From Holophagales bacterium (GTDB taxonomy: Bacteria > Acidobacteriota > Thermoanaerobaculia > UBA5066), in NCBI GenBank assembly GCA_016719485.1, contig JADJZB010000022.1, positions 1 to 64,000 on the forward strand: a DNA stretch of 64,000 nucleotides, given 5' to 3'. The translations under genes were made by a program, and so were the position numbers. The notes under the pieces are model-generated. The model did not search any database, was not told the origin of the DNA, and saw only the letters and a list, made by a program, of their open reading frames with translations. This document shows, piece after piece, positions 25,326-33,293 of this stretch (positions are counted from its first letter, which is position 1; the number at the start of each line of letters is the position of its first letter).

Positions 25326-25880
25326 CTACTTCTTCGTCAGCGTGGCGCTCAGGTACGAGGCGAAGTCCTTTCCGGGAGGGGCGACGTCCAGCTCTTCGAG
25401 CAGCGTGCCGTCGGCCTTTCGCGTCAGGGTCCAGCGCGACTTCACCCCCGCCTCGAGGTTCGCCAACTCACGTGCCGTGAAGCGGATAGAGCCGTCGGGA
25501 CGCACTTCTGCGTCGTAGATGCCCCAGGCTTTCGTCGAGAAGACGACGAGAGCGACGTACTTCCCCCTGGCGCCGTCGTAGACGATCTTGGCGATCTCCT
25601 CGCTGCGCGCCTCGGGCTGGCTGTCCTTGACGGGGTAATAGGTCGTTGCCCGGTACCCGAGCGTCGCTCCGTCGACCTCGAGGCCGAAGGAGACGACCCG
25701 GCCTCCGATCCGTCCCCCCGATTCCACGGGGCCGGACCAGGAACCTGTCACGAAGTTGAACTCCTGGAACACTTTCCACGCACCCGCCGGAGGCGCCTGG
25801 GCCGAGGCGACGGCGGCGGTCAGAAGAAGGATCAAGGCCGGAACGTAGCGAACGGGCCCCGGGATTCGGTCAGGAGACAT
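25326..25880 (-). CDS. Exported hypothetical protein, lipocalin/DUF1579-like
   Basis: The 184-residue protein has a clear signal peptide ([15 protein letters not shown]). The mature part is a predicted all-beta chain: [61 protein letters not shown] and [19 protein letters not shown]. This strand-rich pattern with GSWSG near the start resembles small barrel proteins annotated as DUF1579 or THAP4-like, but the match is loose. No cysteine or catalytic motif is seen. It is divergent from the sigma-factor operon, 96 bp away. Confidence 0.6.
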   Translation of the reverse strand: MSPDRIPGPVRYVPALILLLTAAVASAQAPPAGAWKVFQEFNFVTGSWSGPVESGGRIGGRVVSFGLEVDGATLGYRATTYYPVKDSQPEARSEEIAKIVYDGARGKYVALVVFSTKAWGIYDAEVRPDGSIRFTARELANLEAGVKSRWTLTRKADGTLLEELDVAPPGKDFASYLSATLTKK

Positions 25881-25976
25881 CCCACCTCCTCCTCGAAAGA
25901 ATCAACCAGCCGGAATTATAGACTCGGGGCGGAACCTCGCGCCCCTTTCGTTCGTTCCTTCAGAACGAGGAGACCC

Positions 25977-26606
25977 ATGGCGAACGCTGCCCATCCCGAT
26001 GCCGAGCTCGTCGCCCGCTGCCTGAACGGCGACGATCTTGCCTGGCGGGAGCTCGTCGAGCGGTACTCCGCGAAGGTCTACCGGATCGCCTACCACCGCA
26101 CCTACGACCGGTCCGAAGCCGAAGAGCTGACCCAGGACTGCTTCCTGAAAGTCTGGGAGAACCTCGACCGGTACGAGCCGACGGAGGCTTCGCTCCTCGC
26201 CTGGATCGCCACCCTCTCCCGCAATCTCTCCATCGACCACTACCGGAAACGCCGCCGGGAAAAGGGATTCCGCTTCGTCAGCGACGACGCCCTCGTGACC
26301 CTCCTCCCCGGGTCGGACGATCCGTCGGCCGACGCCGTCCGTCGCGAGCGGCTCCGCTTCCTCCTCGACGCCCTGGCCCAGCTCCCCGACGAGCTGGCCG
26401 AGGTCGTCCAGATGCGCGACCTCGACGGCCTCGACTACCGGGAGATCGCCGACCTCCTCGGCCTCCCCGACGGCACGGTCAAGTCCCGGCTCAACAGGGC
26501 GCGGGTCGAGCTGGCGCGCATCGTGAGAGAACGGATCGGCGCGGCACCCCTGACGCGCGGGCCGCTCTTCGGCTCCCTCACACCCCAGCCCGGAGGGGCC
26601 GCGTGA
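25977..26606 (+). CDS. ECF-type RNA polymerase sigma factor
   Basis: The 209-residue protein has sigma region 2 ([52 protein letters not shown]) and region 4 ([31 protein letters not shown]). It lacks regions 1 and 3, as expected for an ECF sigma. ATG 25977 follows AGGAG at 4 nt. Its stop overlaps the GTG of the next gene, a Cys-containing membrane protein that is the likely anti-sigma factor. The promoter it recognises and its signal are not evident. Confidence 0.93.
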   Translation: MANAAHPDAELVARCLNGDDLAWRELVERYSAKVYRIAYHRTYDRSEAEELTQDCFLKVWENLDRYEPTEASLLAWIATLSRNLSIDHYRKRRREKGFRFVSDDALVTLLPGSDDPSADAVRRERLRFLLDALAQLPDELAEVVQMRDLDGLDYREIADLLGLPDGTVKSRLNRARVELARIVRERIGAAPLTRGPLFGSLTPQPGGAA

Positions 26607-27403
26607 CCGGTCAGGCAGGCCCCTGCCGCCGCGCCGAGACGGCCCTCCTCGCTGGGGGCGTTCCCGTGCCCTCCGAGGTCTCGAGCCACGCGTCCTTCTG
26701 CGAGACCTGCGGCCCCCTCCTCCTCGACTGCGAGGAGAACGACCGGGTCCTCGGCCTGCTCTCCGTTCCCCGGCCGGCCGCCACGCTCGTCGCGTCACTG
26801 GAGGACCTCTCCGGGTCCGTGCCGCCGCGCGTGGCCGCGCGCGAGGTCCTGGCGCTGCTCTCCCCTGGCGCGCTCGCGCCGCCCGAGCCCTCCCCCGCCC
26901 TCCTCCGGCGCCTCCTCTCCTTCCCGGCGGGGCACCCTCGGCGGGTCGAGCCGGCCGTAGAGACGAGCCGTTTCCGCCGCTGGCGCAGCGACTGGCGCGT
27001 CGTCGTCGCGCTCGCGTATGCCGCCTGCCTCGCCCTCGTCGCGATCCTGGGGGTCGATCCCCTTTCCGCCGCGCGCAGCGGAGCCAGCGGGATGACGGCG
27101 GCGGGAGAACGGGCCCTCGCCGAGGCGAAGGTCGTTGCCGAAGAGAAGCTCGACACGGTCCTGGCGGGCCACCGGAAGAGGCCCCTGACCGAGCAGCTCG
27201 ACTACCGGCTCTACCGGACGCTCGCCGTCGGCAAGGCGAAGACGACGGCGTGGGCGGAGATCCTCCTCGGCCGGGTCTTCGGCAGCCGCGTGGATACGGA
27301 ACCGGCCCGTCCCGCGCCGGTTCGCGAACCGGACCCCTCCGGTTTGCGTTCCTTGGATCGAGCGGGGCAAGACGCCCCGCACCACAGAGCCCAGCGAGCC
27401 TGA
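26603..27403 (+). CDS. Probable membrane-bound anti-sigma factor
   Basis: GTG 26603 overlaps the TGA of the ECF sigma gene (GTGA). The 266-residue product has an N-terminal Cys cluster (Cys8; [11 protein letters not shown] at about 33-43), like a degenerate zinc-finger anti-sigma domain. It has one membrane span near 127-147 ([19 protein letters not shown]) and a C-terminal domain of basic helical sequence. The cluster lacks the usual HxxxCxxC spacing, so the assignment rests on gene order and topology. It would hold the sigma factor at the membrane until signalled. Confidence 0.65.
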   Translation: MTGQAGPCRRAETALLAGGVPVPSEVSSHASFCETCGPLLLDCEENDRVLGLLSVPRPAATLVASLEDLSGSVPPRVAAREVLALLSPGALAPPEPSPALLRRLLSFPAGHPRRVEPAVETSRFRRWRSDWRVVVALAYAACLALVAILGVDPLSAARSGASGMTAAGERALAEAKVVAEEKLDTVLAGHRKRPLTEQLDYRLYRTLAVGKAKTTAWAEILLGRVFGSRVDTEPARPAPVREPDPSGLRSLDRAGQDAPHHRAQRA

Positions 27404-27423
27404 AGAGCCAGAAGGTGACGCCG

Positions 27424-28020
27424 ATGAACGACAACGCCAGCCTCCCTCCGCCCCCCCCGAGCGCCTACGCGGCTCCCCCGGTCGCGTTCGTGCCGCCCGC
27501 TCCCGCAGTGTCGGCGCGTCCCGCGCCGCCGCCCGGCAAGAACCCCGCGGCCGCCGGGCTCCTCTCCCTGTTCTCGGGGCTCGGGCACGTCTACCTCGGT
27601 CTCTACAAGCGGGGCATCGTCTTCTTCTCGATCTTCGTCCTCCTGATCGCCATCGCCGACCGGGGAGACTCCGGACCGTTCGGGATGCTCATCCCCTTCT
27701 GGGTGATCTTCGTCCTGATCGACGCCGTCCGGCAGGCGCGGGCGATCAACGCCACGGGGATGCCCGAGCCCGGCTTCTTCGGCGAGGAGAGGCCGTTCAA
27801 GGCCGACGGCGGCCTGACGTTCGGCATCTTCCTGATGCTCGTCGGCCTCTTCCTCCTGGCCAACAAGGTCTTCTCGATCGACCTCTCGTTCCTCCTCGAC
27901 TGGTGGCCGGGCCTCCTCGTCGCCTTCGGCGGCTGGCAGGTCTTCGCCTACTTCCAGGAGAAGAAGCGGCGGGAGGAAGTCGCCAGCGAGGCGGCGGCGG
28001 CCGAGGTCCTCAAGGCCTAG
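27424..28020 (+). CDS. Membrane protein with TM2-like and LiaF/DUF5668-like segments
   Basis: The 198-residue protein starts with a Pro/Ala-rich cytoplasmic tail (about 1-40), then GKNPAAAGLLSLFSGLGHVYLGLYKRG, typical of TM2-domain proteins, and hydrophobic spans at about 62-77 and 84-100. A second pair, GIFLMLVGLFLLANKVF and LLDWWPGLLVAFGGWQVF, looks like the DUF5668 repeat found in LiaF-type envelope-stress proteins. It ends in a charged helix. It follows the sigma/anti-sigma pair by 20 bp and is probably the third gene of that operon, suggesting a cell-envelope signal. Confidence 0.75.
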   Translation: MNDNASLPPPPPSAYAAPPVAFVPPAPAVSARPAPPPGKNPAAAGLLSLFSGLGHVYLGLYKRGIVFFSIFVLLIAIADRGDSGPFGMLIPFWVIFVLIDAVRQARAINATGMPEPGFFGEERPFKADGGLTFGIFLMLVGLFLLANKVFSIDLSFLLDWWPGLLVAFGGWQVFAYFQEKKRREEVASEAAAAEVLKA

Positions 28021-28047
28021 CGTCCCCGAGCGACGAGTCCTCGAGCG

Positions 28048-28076
28048 AAAGGGAGGGGCCTCGGCCCCTCCCTTTT
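28048..28076. terminator. Intrinsic terminator, usable in both directions
   Basis: AAAGGGAGGGGCC (28048-28060) pairs perfectly with GGCCCCTCCCTTT (28063-28075), followed by a further T. The stem flanked by A and T runs lies between the convergent membrane-protein gene and the 28111 gene, so it can end transcription of both. Confidence 0.85.
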
Positions 28077-28110
28077 CCGTTCCCGCCGGACCGGCCTCGA
28101 GAGGCAGGCT

Positions 28111-28641
28111 CTACGAGCCCAGCTTCGTCACGAGGACGACCGTCTTCGGCGCCACCTTGCCATCGCGCGGGTCGATCAGGTGGTCTTCCACGACGATCTG
28201 CAGCGTCTCGTCGTCCTTCGTCCACCGGGCCGTGAGGCCGGACTTCCCCGCCCACGCCTTCTCGACCGCGGGGTCGACGGAGAGCCCGGCGGAACGGGCG
28301 TAGTCCTGGAGGTCGGTGAGGATGTCCCTCTGGCCCTTGAGGAAAACGACCTTCATCGCCGGCCCCTCGTAGAACGCGACCGTTTCGTCCCAGCTCTTCG
28401 GCGTCGTGTAGACCGCGACCTTCAGGCCGGCGAGGCGGCGCCTGATCTCGGCCTTCGTCTCGGCCGGCTGGGACATCCTCTCCAGCTCGGCGAGGATTCC
28501 CTGCATCTCGACCTTCGCCCGGTCGGAGACGACCTTCGTGATCTCGGTCTCGAAGATCCCGCCGGGCGGCGGCGGGACGCCCTTCACCGGAGAGGGCTCG
28601 GCGAGCCAGAAGAGGGTGAGGAGCGTCAGGAGGGAGGTCAT
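28111..28641 (-). CDS. Exported hypothetical protein
   Basis: The 176-residue protein has a short hydrophobic N-terminus (MTSLLTLLTLFWLAEPSPV) that looks like a signal peptide. The rest is a mixed helix/strand chain: EITKVVSDRAKVEMQGILAEL, AVYTTPKSWDETVAFYEG and VVVEDHLIDPRDG near the end. The TTPKSWDETVAFYE segment is reminiscent of DUF4019-like or glyoxalase-like repeats in secreted proteins, but I do not assign a family. It is 26 bp downstream of the pseudo-rhomboid gene, so it may be the last gene of the mutL operon. Confidence 0.6.
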   Translation of the reverse strand: MTSLLTLLTLFWLAEPSPVKGVPPPPGGIFETEITKVVSDRAKVEMQGILAELERMSQPAETKAEIRRRLAGLKVAVYTTPKSWDETVAFYEGPAMKVVFLKGQRDILTDLQDYARSAGLSVDPAVEKAWAGKSGLTARWTKDDETLQIVVEDHLIDPRDGKVAPKTVVLVTKLGS

Positions 28642-28666
28642 CGGGGCGGGAGTTTACCCGGCGCGG

Positions 28667-29587
28667 TCACGGCTCGCGCTTCTTTACGACGATCTCCTCC
28701 GGCTGCCCCGCGAGGAACCTCAGCGAGCACTCGGCGAAACCCTCGCACCGCAGGCAGGTGAGGTCCTTGTCCCCCTTGAAATCGACCGGCTTGCAGATGT
28801 TCACCCCCGGCACGACGAGGCGCGTCAGCTCGCCGCGGAGCCCTTCGCCGGCAGGTGGCTCGACACCCGACCGTTCCGCCGCCCGGAGCGCCTCGACGCG
28901 GGGGAAGAGCTCCCGGTTCCTCTTCTCGAGCGTCTCGTCCTGGCGGGCCTCCCCGGCGGTCTTCACCGCGACGAGCGCCTCGCGCGCCGCCTTGCCCGCC
29001 TTGAACCGGCCGTGATGGCGCACCCAGAAGTAGACGAACCCCGCGCCGGCGCCGAGGATCCTCACGAACGCCGGCCCCGGGCCGAAGGAGAAGAGGTCGC
29101 GGAAGAAGCTCAGCGCGAGGACGCCGAGGCTGAAGAAGGCGATCCACTTCACCTTGACCGGTATGACGAAGAAGACGAGGAACTCCGTGTCCGGAAAGAG
29201 GAAGGCGTAGGCGAAGAGCATGGAAATCGGCACGACGAACGGGTCGCTCACCAGGGGCGTCCCGAGCGCCCACGCCGAGAGCGATCCGCCCAGCGTCGCG
29301 ACGAGCCAGAAGATCGTGTACTCCCGCGTCTCCCACTCCGCCTCCAGGGCGCTCCCGAGGATGTAGAGCGCGAAGGCGCCGAAGAAGAGCGACATCGGCC
29401 CCGAGTGGAGGAACTGGAACGTCACGAAGCCCCACGGCTGCGTCAGCGCCTGCTGCGGCCAGAAGCCGAAGAGCGCCGCCACCTTCTTCGGGTCGGTGAC
29501 GTAGAGGAGGAAGAAGATGAAGTGCAGGCCGCAGAGCGGCAGCGTGAGACCCAGCTTCGGAGCGAAGAGGTCGCGGCCCGAGGTCAT
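28667..29587 (-). CDS. Rhomboid-fold membrane protein, predicted inactive, with C-terminal Cys4 cluster
   Basis: The 306-residue protein aligns to rhomboids: WGFVTFQFLHSGPMSLFFGAFALYILGSALE, GGSLSAW and the loop after TM4, FVIPVKVKWIAF. The GxSG motif is replaced by PISM (Ser122 kept, both Gly lost). The TM6 His of HLxGxxxGxxY is Arg176 (RILGAGAGFVYF), so proteolysis is unlikely. A soluble tail holds Cys264, Cys278, Cys281 and Cys287 (TCLRCEGFAEC), possibly a metal site. Its ATG overlaps the mutL stop (ATGA). A Derlin/iRhom-like chaperone or scaffold role is a guess. Confidence 0.75.
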   Translation of the reverse strand: MTSGRDLFAPKLGLTLPLCGLHFIFFLLYVTDPKKVAALFGFWPQQALTQPWGFVTFQFLHSGPMSLFFGAFALYILGSALEAEWETREYTIFWLVATLGGSLSAWALGTPLVSDPFVVPISMLFAYAFLFPDTEFLVFFVIPVKVKWIAFFSLGVLALSFFRDLFSFGPGPAFVRILGAGAGFVYFWVRHHGRFKAGKAAREALVAVKTAGEARQDETLEKRNRELFPRVEALRAAERSGVEPPAGEGLRGELTRLVVPGVNICKPVDFKGDKDLTCLRCEGFAECSLRFLAGQPEEIVVKKREP

Positions 29588-31377
29588 CCGGAGCTCCTTC
29601 CGAAGCGCTTGAGGACTTCGGCGTGCGCGAGGGTGAGGAGGATCGGGCGTCCGTGGGGGCAGGTCCACGGGTCCCGGCAGGCAGCGAGCTCGGAGAGGAG
29701 GCGGGCCGCCTCCTCCGGGGCGAGGCGCCGGTTCACGGTGATGGCCCCGCGACAGGCGAGCGACGCGGCGAGGACGTCCTTCATCTTCGACACGCTCTCC
29801 GCGCTCCGGGAGCCTCCGGTTTCGGCCGCGTCCGCGAGCCGGGCGAGGAGGTCGCGCAGGACGGGAACGACCTTCTCCGCCGCGCAGTCGGCCGGAGCGG
29901 CCGAGACGACGAAGAGCCGGCCCGAGAGCTCCGACACCGAGAACCCGGCCGCCGAAAGGACCTCGTCCGCGCGCGAGAGGGCGTCGGCCTCCTCGGGAGC
30001 GGCCTCGAACGTCACCGGCGTCAGAAGCGTCTGCGAGGCGAGCCCCTGACCCTCGAGCCTGTCGCGGATCCGTTCGAAGCGGACCCTCTCGTGCGCCACG
30101 TGCTGGTCCACGAGAACGAGCCCCTCGGCTCCCTCGGCCACGAGATACGACTCGCGGTACTGGCCCAGGAGCCGGAGCGTCCCGGCGGGCGAGGCGACGG
30201 CCGCGGTGGCCGGCGCGGCCTCCCACGAGGCGTGCGTCGAATGGGGTGCGAGGGGCCCGGGCCCTCCCCCGGCGTCCCAGAGCCCGAGCGACTCGGCGAG
30301 CGCCGTCGCGGCGGGCGGGGCATCGCCCCAGCTCGCGGGCCGCGCGAACGGCTCCGAAAGGACCGACGCCGGCAGCGACGTGGCCGACTTCCCTTCCGTC
30401 AGCGCCGCGCGCAGCCCCCGGTGGACGAGCGAGTGGACCGACGACGGCTCGAGGAACCGGACCTCGCTCTTCTGCGGGTGGACGTTCGGGTCGACCTTCC
30501 CGGGAGGGCACGTCACGAAGAGGACCCACGCCGGGTTTCGCTCGCCCAGGAGCGCCTCCTCGGCCGCCAGGCGCGCCGCGTGCGCCACGGATCCGTCGCG
30601 CGCCGCGCGCCCGTTCACGAAGAGCCACTGGAACGTCCGCGACGCGAACGTCGTCTCCGGCGAGGAGACGGCACCCGAAAGGCCCATCCCCGCATACGCG
30701 AACGAGACCGGCAGGACGTTCGGAAGCGAGGATCTCCCCATCACCTCGGCAAAGCGGTCGAGGGCGCTCGGCGCCGCCGGCAGCGTCAGCAGCTCCCGCT
30801 CCCCGGACCGCAGCGTGAACGCGACCCCGGGGCGCGACAGCGCGAGGGCCGTCAGCGTCTTCACGATCGCCCTCTGCTCGGCGTCCTCGGACTTGAGGAA
30901 CTTCCGCCGCGCCGGGACGTTCCCGAAGAGGTCTTCCACGACGACGCGCGTCCCCTTCGTCTGCCGCACGGGCTTCACGACGGGCTCGGCCCCCCGGTCG
31001 GCGACGACCTCGGTGCCGAGGCCCGACCCGTCGGGAGACGTCGTCAGGACGAGGCGCGAGACCGACGCGATCGACGGCAGCGCCTCGCCCCGGAAGCCGA
31101 GGCTCCCGATCCGCCCCAGGTCCTCCGCCGTCCGCACCTTCGACGTCGCGTGCCGCTCGAGCGAAAGCGGGGCGTCCTCCGCATCCATCCCGCAGCCGTC
31201 GTCCGCGACCGAGAGGCGCGCGATCCCGCCCCCCTCGATCTCCACGTCGACGCGGGTCGCCCCCGCGTCGAGAGCGTTCTCGACGAGCTCCTTGACGACC
31301 GACGCCGGCCGCTCGACCACCTCGCCCGCGGCGATCTGGTCGACCAGGACGTCCGGGAGAACCGCGATCCGCGCCAC
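29584..31377 (-). CDS. mutL: DNA mismatch repair protein MutL (endonuclease type)
   Basis: The start is GTG 31377 (VARIAVLPDVLVDQIAAGEV); 597 residues. The GHKL ATPase domain has ELVENALDAGAT, VADDGCGM and GSLGFRGEALPSIASVS; the transducer domain follows, then a Pro/Ala linker and the dimerisation domain. The C-terminal region carries DQHVAHERVRFE, one substitution from the DQHA(x)2E(x)4E endonuclease motif, plus ACRGAI and CPHGRP, so this is a nicking MutL as in bacteria lacking MutH. It couples MutS recognition to strand incision. Its stop overlaps the next gene; no mutS is nearby. Confidence 0.95.
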   Translation of the reverse strand: MARIAVLPDVLVDQIAAGEVVERPASVVKELVENALDAGATRVDVEIEGGGIARLSVADDGCGMDAEDAPLSLERHATSKVRTAEDLGRIGSLGFRGEALPSIASVSRLVLTTSPDGSGLGTEVVADRGAEPVVKPVRQTKGTRVVVEDLFGNVPARRKFLKSEDAEQRAIVKTLTALALSRPGVAFTLRSGERELLTLPAAPSALDRFAEVMGRSSLPNVLPVSFAYAGMGLSGAVSSPETTFASRTFQWLFVNGRAARDGSVAHAARLAAEEALLGERNPAWVLFVTCPPGKVDPNVHPQKSEVRFLEPSSVHSLVHRGLRAALTEGKSATSLPASVLSEPFARPASWGDAPPAATALAESLGLWDAGGGPGPLAPHSTHASWEAAPATAAVASPAGTLRLLGQYRESYLVAEGAEGLVLVDQHVAHERVRFERIRDRLEGQGLASQTLLTPVTFEAAPEEADALSRADEVLSAAGFSVSELSGRLFVVSAAPADCAAEKVVPVLRDLLARLADAAETGGSRSAESVSKMKDVLAASLACRGAITVNRRLAPEEAARLLSELAACRDPWTCPHGRPILLTLAHAEVLKRFGRSSG

Positions 31378-31426
31378 GCCGCGGGAGAGTAGCAGGGGGC
31401 GGGAATCAGTTAGGCTCGCTGGCGAC

Positions 31427-32161
31427 ATGGACCGGCCCCGCCGCCCCTCCCCGGCCCTCTTCGCCTTCGGGGCGCTCGTCCTCGCGATCCTCGTCGCGGC
31501 GTCGATCCTCGTGGGGCGGGTCGCACGGCTCCCCGGCGAGATGGCAGGGGCCATCCCGCGCACGATCCGCGAGACGACGACGGCGGTCTCCGAGGGGCTC
31601 GCGAGGCTCGCCGCGGCAATCCGGACGCGGACGATCACGACGACGTTCGCGAGCACCGCGACCGAGATCCGCGGGACGAAGCGCCTGCAGGTGGCCGAGC
31701 TCTCCCAGGTGGAGGTCGTCGAGCGGCGCGACGCGACGGAGCTCCTCGGCTTCTCCCTTCCCGACGTCGTCGTCTCGGCCCGCGCTCCGGTGACGTTCAC
31801 CTACACCCTCGACCTCGACGGGGAGTGGGACTTCGACCTGACGGAACGGACGGTCACCGTCCTCGCCCCGCAGATCCGCTGGAACGCTCCGGCCGTCGAC
31901 GTCTCGGCGATGACGGTCGTCACGACGGAGAGCTCGATCCTCCGGGACGAGGCGCCGGTCGTCGAGGAGCTGCGCGCCTCCCTCACCGGGCTCTTCGCGC
32001 AGCGCGCGCGGCGGAACCTGCCGCTCGTCCGCGAGACGGCGCGCAAGCAGACCGAGGAGTTCGTCAGGACCTGGCTCCTGCGCGCCTACGGCGTGCCGGA
32101 AGACGTGAGGGTCGTCGTCCGCTTCCGCGGCGAGCCGGAGACGATCGCACCGGCTCTGTAA
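31427..32161 (+). CDS. Membrane-anchored DUF4230 protein
   Basis: The 244-residue protein has an N-terminal membrane anchor (FAFGALVLAILVAASILVGRV), then a helical stretch and a DUF4230 domain. The domain shows FASTATEIRGTKRLQVAELSQ, VVVSARAPVTFTYTLDLDGEWDFD, TVTVLAPQIRWNAPAVD, and a C-terminal amphipathic helix with LRASLTGLFAQRARRN. DUF4230 proteins are widespread and uncharacterised. The domain should face the periplasm. It is divergent from mutL by 49 bp. Confidence 0.8.
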   Translation: MDRPRRPSPALFAFGALVLAILVAASILVGRVARLPGEMAGAIPRTIRETTTAVSEGLARLAAAIRTRTITTTFASTATEIRGTKRLQVAELSQVEVVERRDATELLGFSLPDVVVSARAPVTFTYTLDLDGEWDFDLTERTVTVLAPQIRWNAPAVDVSAMTVVTTESSILRDEAPVVEELRASLTGLFAQRARRNLPLVRETARKQTEEFVRTWLLRAYGVPEDVRVVVRFRGEPETIAPAL

Positions 32162-32187
32162 GGGGTCAGGTCTTGATTTTCTATTGT
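32162..32187 (+). repeat. REP/IS-end-like motif GGGGTCAGGTCTTGATTTTC
   Basis: This AT-richer 26-bp piece directly follows the DUF4230 stop and runs into the 3' end of the converging M50 gene, supplying its last codons (Val-Gln-stop). The opening GGGGTCAG matches the opening of the inverted repeats at 60291 and 60444, which continue TTCCGTTTTTC. Such GGGGTCAG(G/T)TC(T/C) ends commonly accompany RAYT/IS200-like transposases. No partner copy is seen here, so it is a single fossil end. Confidence 0.5.
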
Positions 32188-33260
32188 ACGGACGGTCGGG
32201 AGGGCTCCGCCGGGGCACGCAGCGCGAGCGCGAGCGCTCCGAGCGGCACGACGAGGAAGACGAGCGCCGTCAGCGCGGCGACCGTCGTCAGCGAGAGGCC
32301 GGTCGTCGCGGCCACCTTCACCATGTCGTTCTGCCCGGTGATGGCGATGGTCTGGTAGTCGGTCCGCGCCGCGGCGCTCAGGACGACGCCGCCGAAGAGC
32401 TTCACGTTCCGCGCGACGAGGTAGAAGGCGAAGAAGGCCCAGACGGGCAGCTCCCACTCGGGGCGCTCGCCCCGGACGGCGCGCCGGAAGGCCCACGCCG
32501 CGAAGGCGACCTCGGCGAGGTGGCCTCCGATGTCGAACGCCGTGACGTGCGCCGGCGTGAAGGCGACGAGCGGGTAGGCGAGGGCGAGGGCGGCGAGGCC
32601 GACGTTCCAGCGGGGCGCGTGGCGGTACTTCACCGCGAAGAAGACGAGCGCGCCCCAGACGAGGGCCGCGAAGACCCGGCTCTGGGCGAAGACGATCGTC
32701 ATGACGATCGCCGGCATCGCCGAGCAGCCGAAGAACCAGGCGACGAGCGTGTGTCCCAGCTCGTGGACAAGAAATGAGATCCCCTCGCCCATGACGCGGA
32801 ACGGGAAGAACCAGCCGAGGAGGACCGAGGGCACGAAGGCCACCAGGAGCGCCCGGACACCGGGCGCGAGGGCGCCCCACGCTGCCGGGACGCTGCCGGG
32901 CGCCGGCGACCCGGAAGCGCGAGGGGTCGGCACGGCAGCGGAAACCACGGGAATCGCGGGGGCCTCGGGAAACGTCTCGCTGCCCGCCGCCGCTCCCGCG
33001 TCTCCGTACTCCACGAGCGTCCGTACGAGGAACCGGTCGTCCCACGGCGCCAGGACGTGGCGCCAGCCGCCGCCCGGCCGCGGCTCCATGCTCAGGACCT
33101 CGAACAGCTCTCCATCCCACCGTACGGCCGTCCCCGGGAGTACGGGAGCACGTGGAGAGACCTCTTCCCGCCCCGCCCACGGCTTGGGATGGAGTGAGAG
33201 GAGGGCGATCGTTTCGTCGGAGGTGGGCTCGAGACGGTCACGGCCGAGGGGGCGGGGCAT
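32181..33260 (-). CDS. M50-like membrane metalloprotease (HELGH)
   Basis: The 359-residue protein has a soluble N-terminal part of about 130 residues (AVRWDGELFEVLSME), then about six hydrophobic spans. The motif FLVHELGHTLVAW places HExxH (His166, Glu167, His170) within a membrane helix, as in site-2-type and related intramembrane metalloproteases. The third ligand may be the Asp of AFDIGGHLAEV. The fold would cleave membrane or near-membrane substrates; none is known. The C-terminal few codons come from a REP-like sequence. The nearest gene upstream on the same strand is pepD, which ends 33 bp before this start. Confidence 0.75.
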   Translation of the reverse strand: MPRPLGRDRLEPTSDETIALLSLHPKPWAGREEVSPRAPVLPGTAVRWDGELFEVLSMEPRPGGGWRHVLAPWDDRFLVRTLVEYGDAGAAAGSETFPEAPAIPVVSAAVPTPRASGSPAPGSVPAAWGALAPGVRALLVAFVPSVLLGWFFPFRVMGEGISFLVHELGHTLVAWFFGCSAMPAIVMTIVFAQSRVFAALVWGALVFFAVKYRHAPRWNVGLAALALAYPLVAFTPAHVTAFDIGGHLAEVAFAAWAFRRAVRGERPEWELPVWAFFAFYLVARNVKLFGGVVLSAAARTDYQTIAITGQNDMVKVAATTGLSLTTVAALTALVFLVVPLGALALALRAPAEPSRPSVQ

Positions 33261-33293
33261 CGATGAACGTTACCCCGCCCCCGGGCCTCTGGA

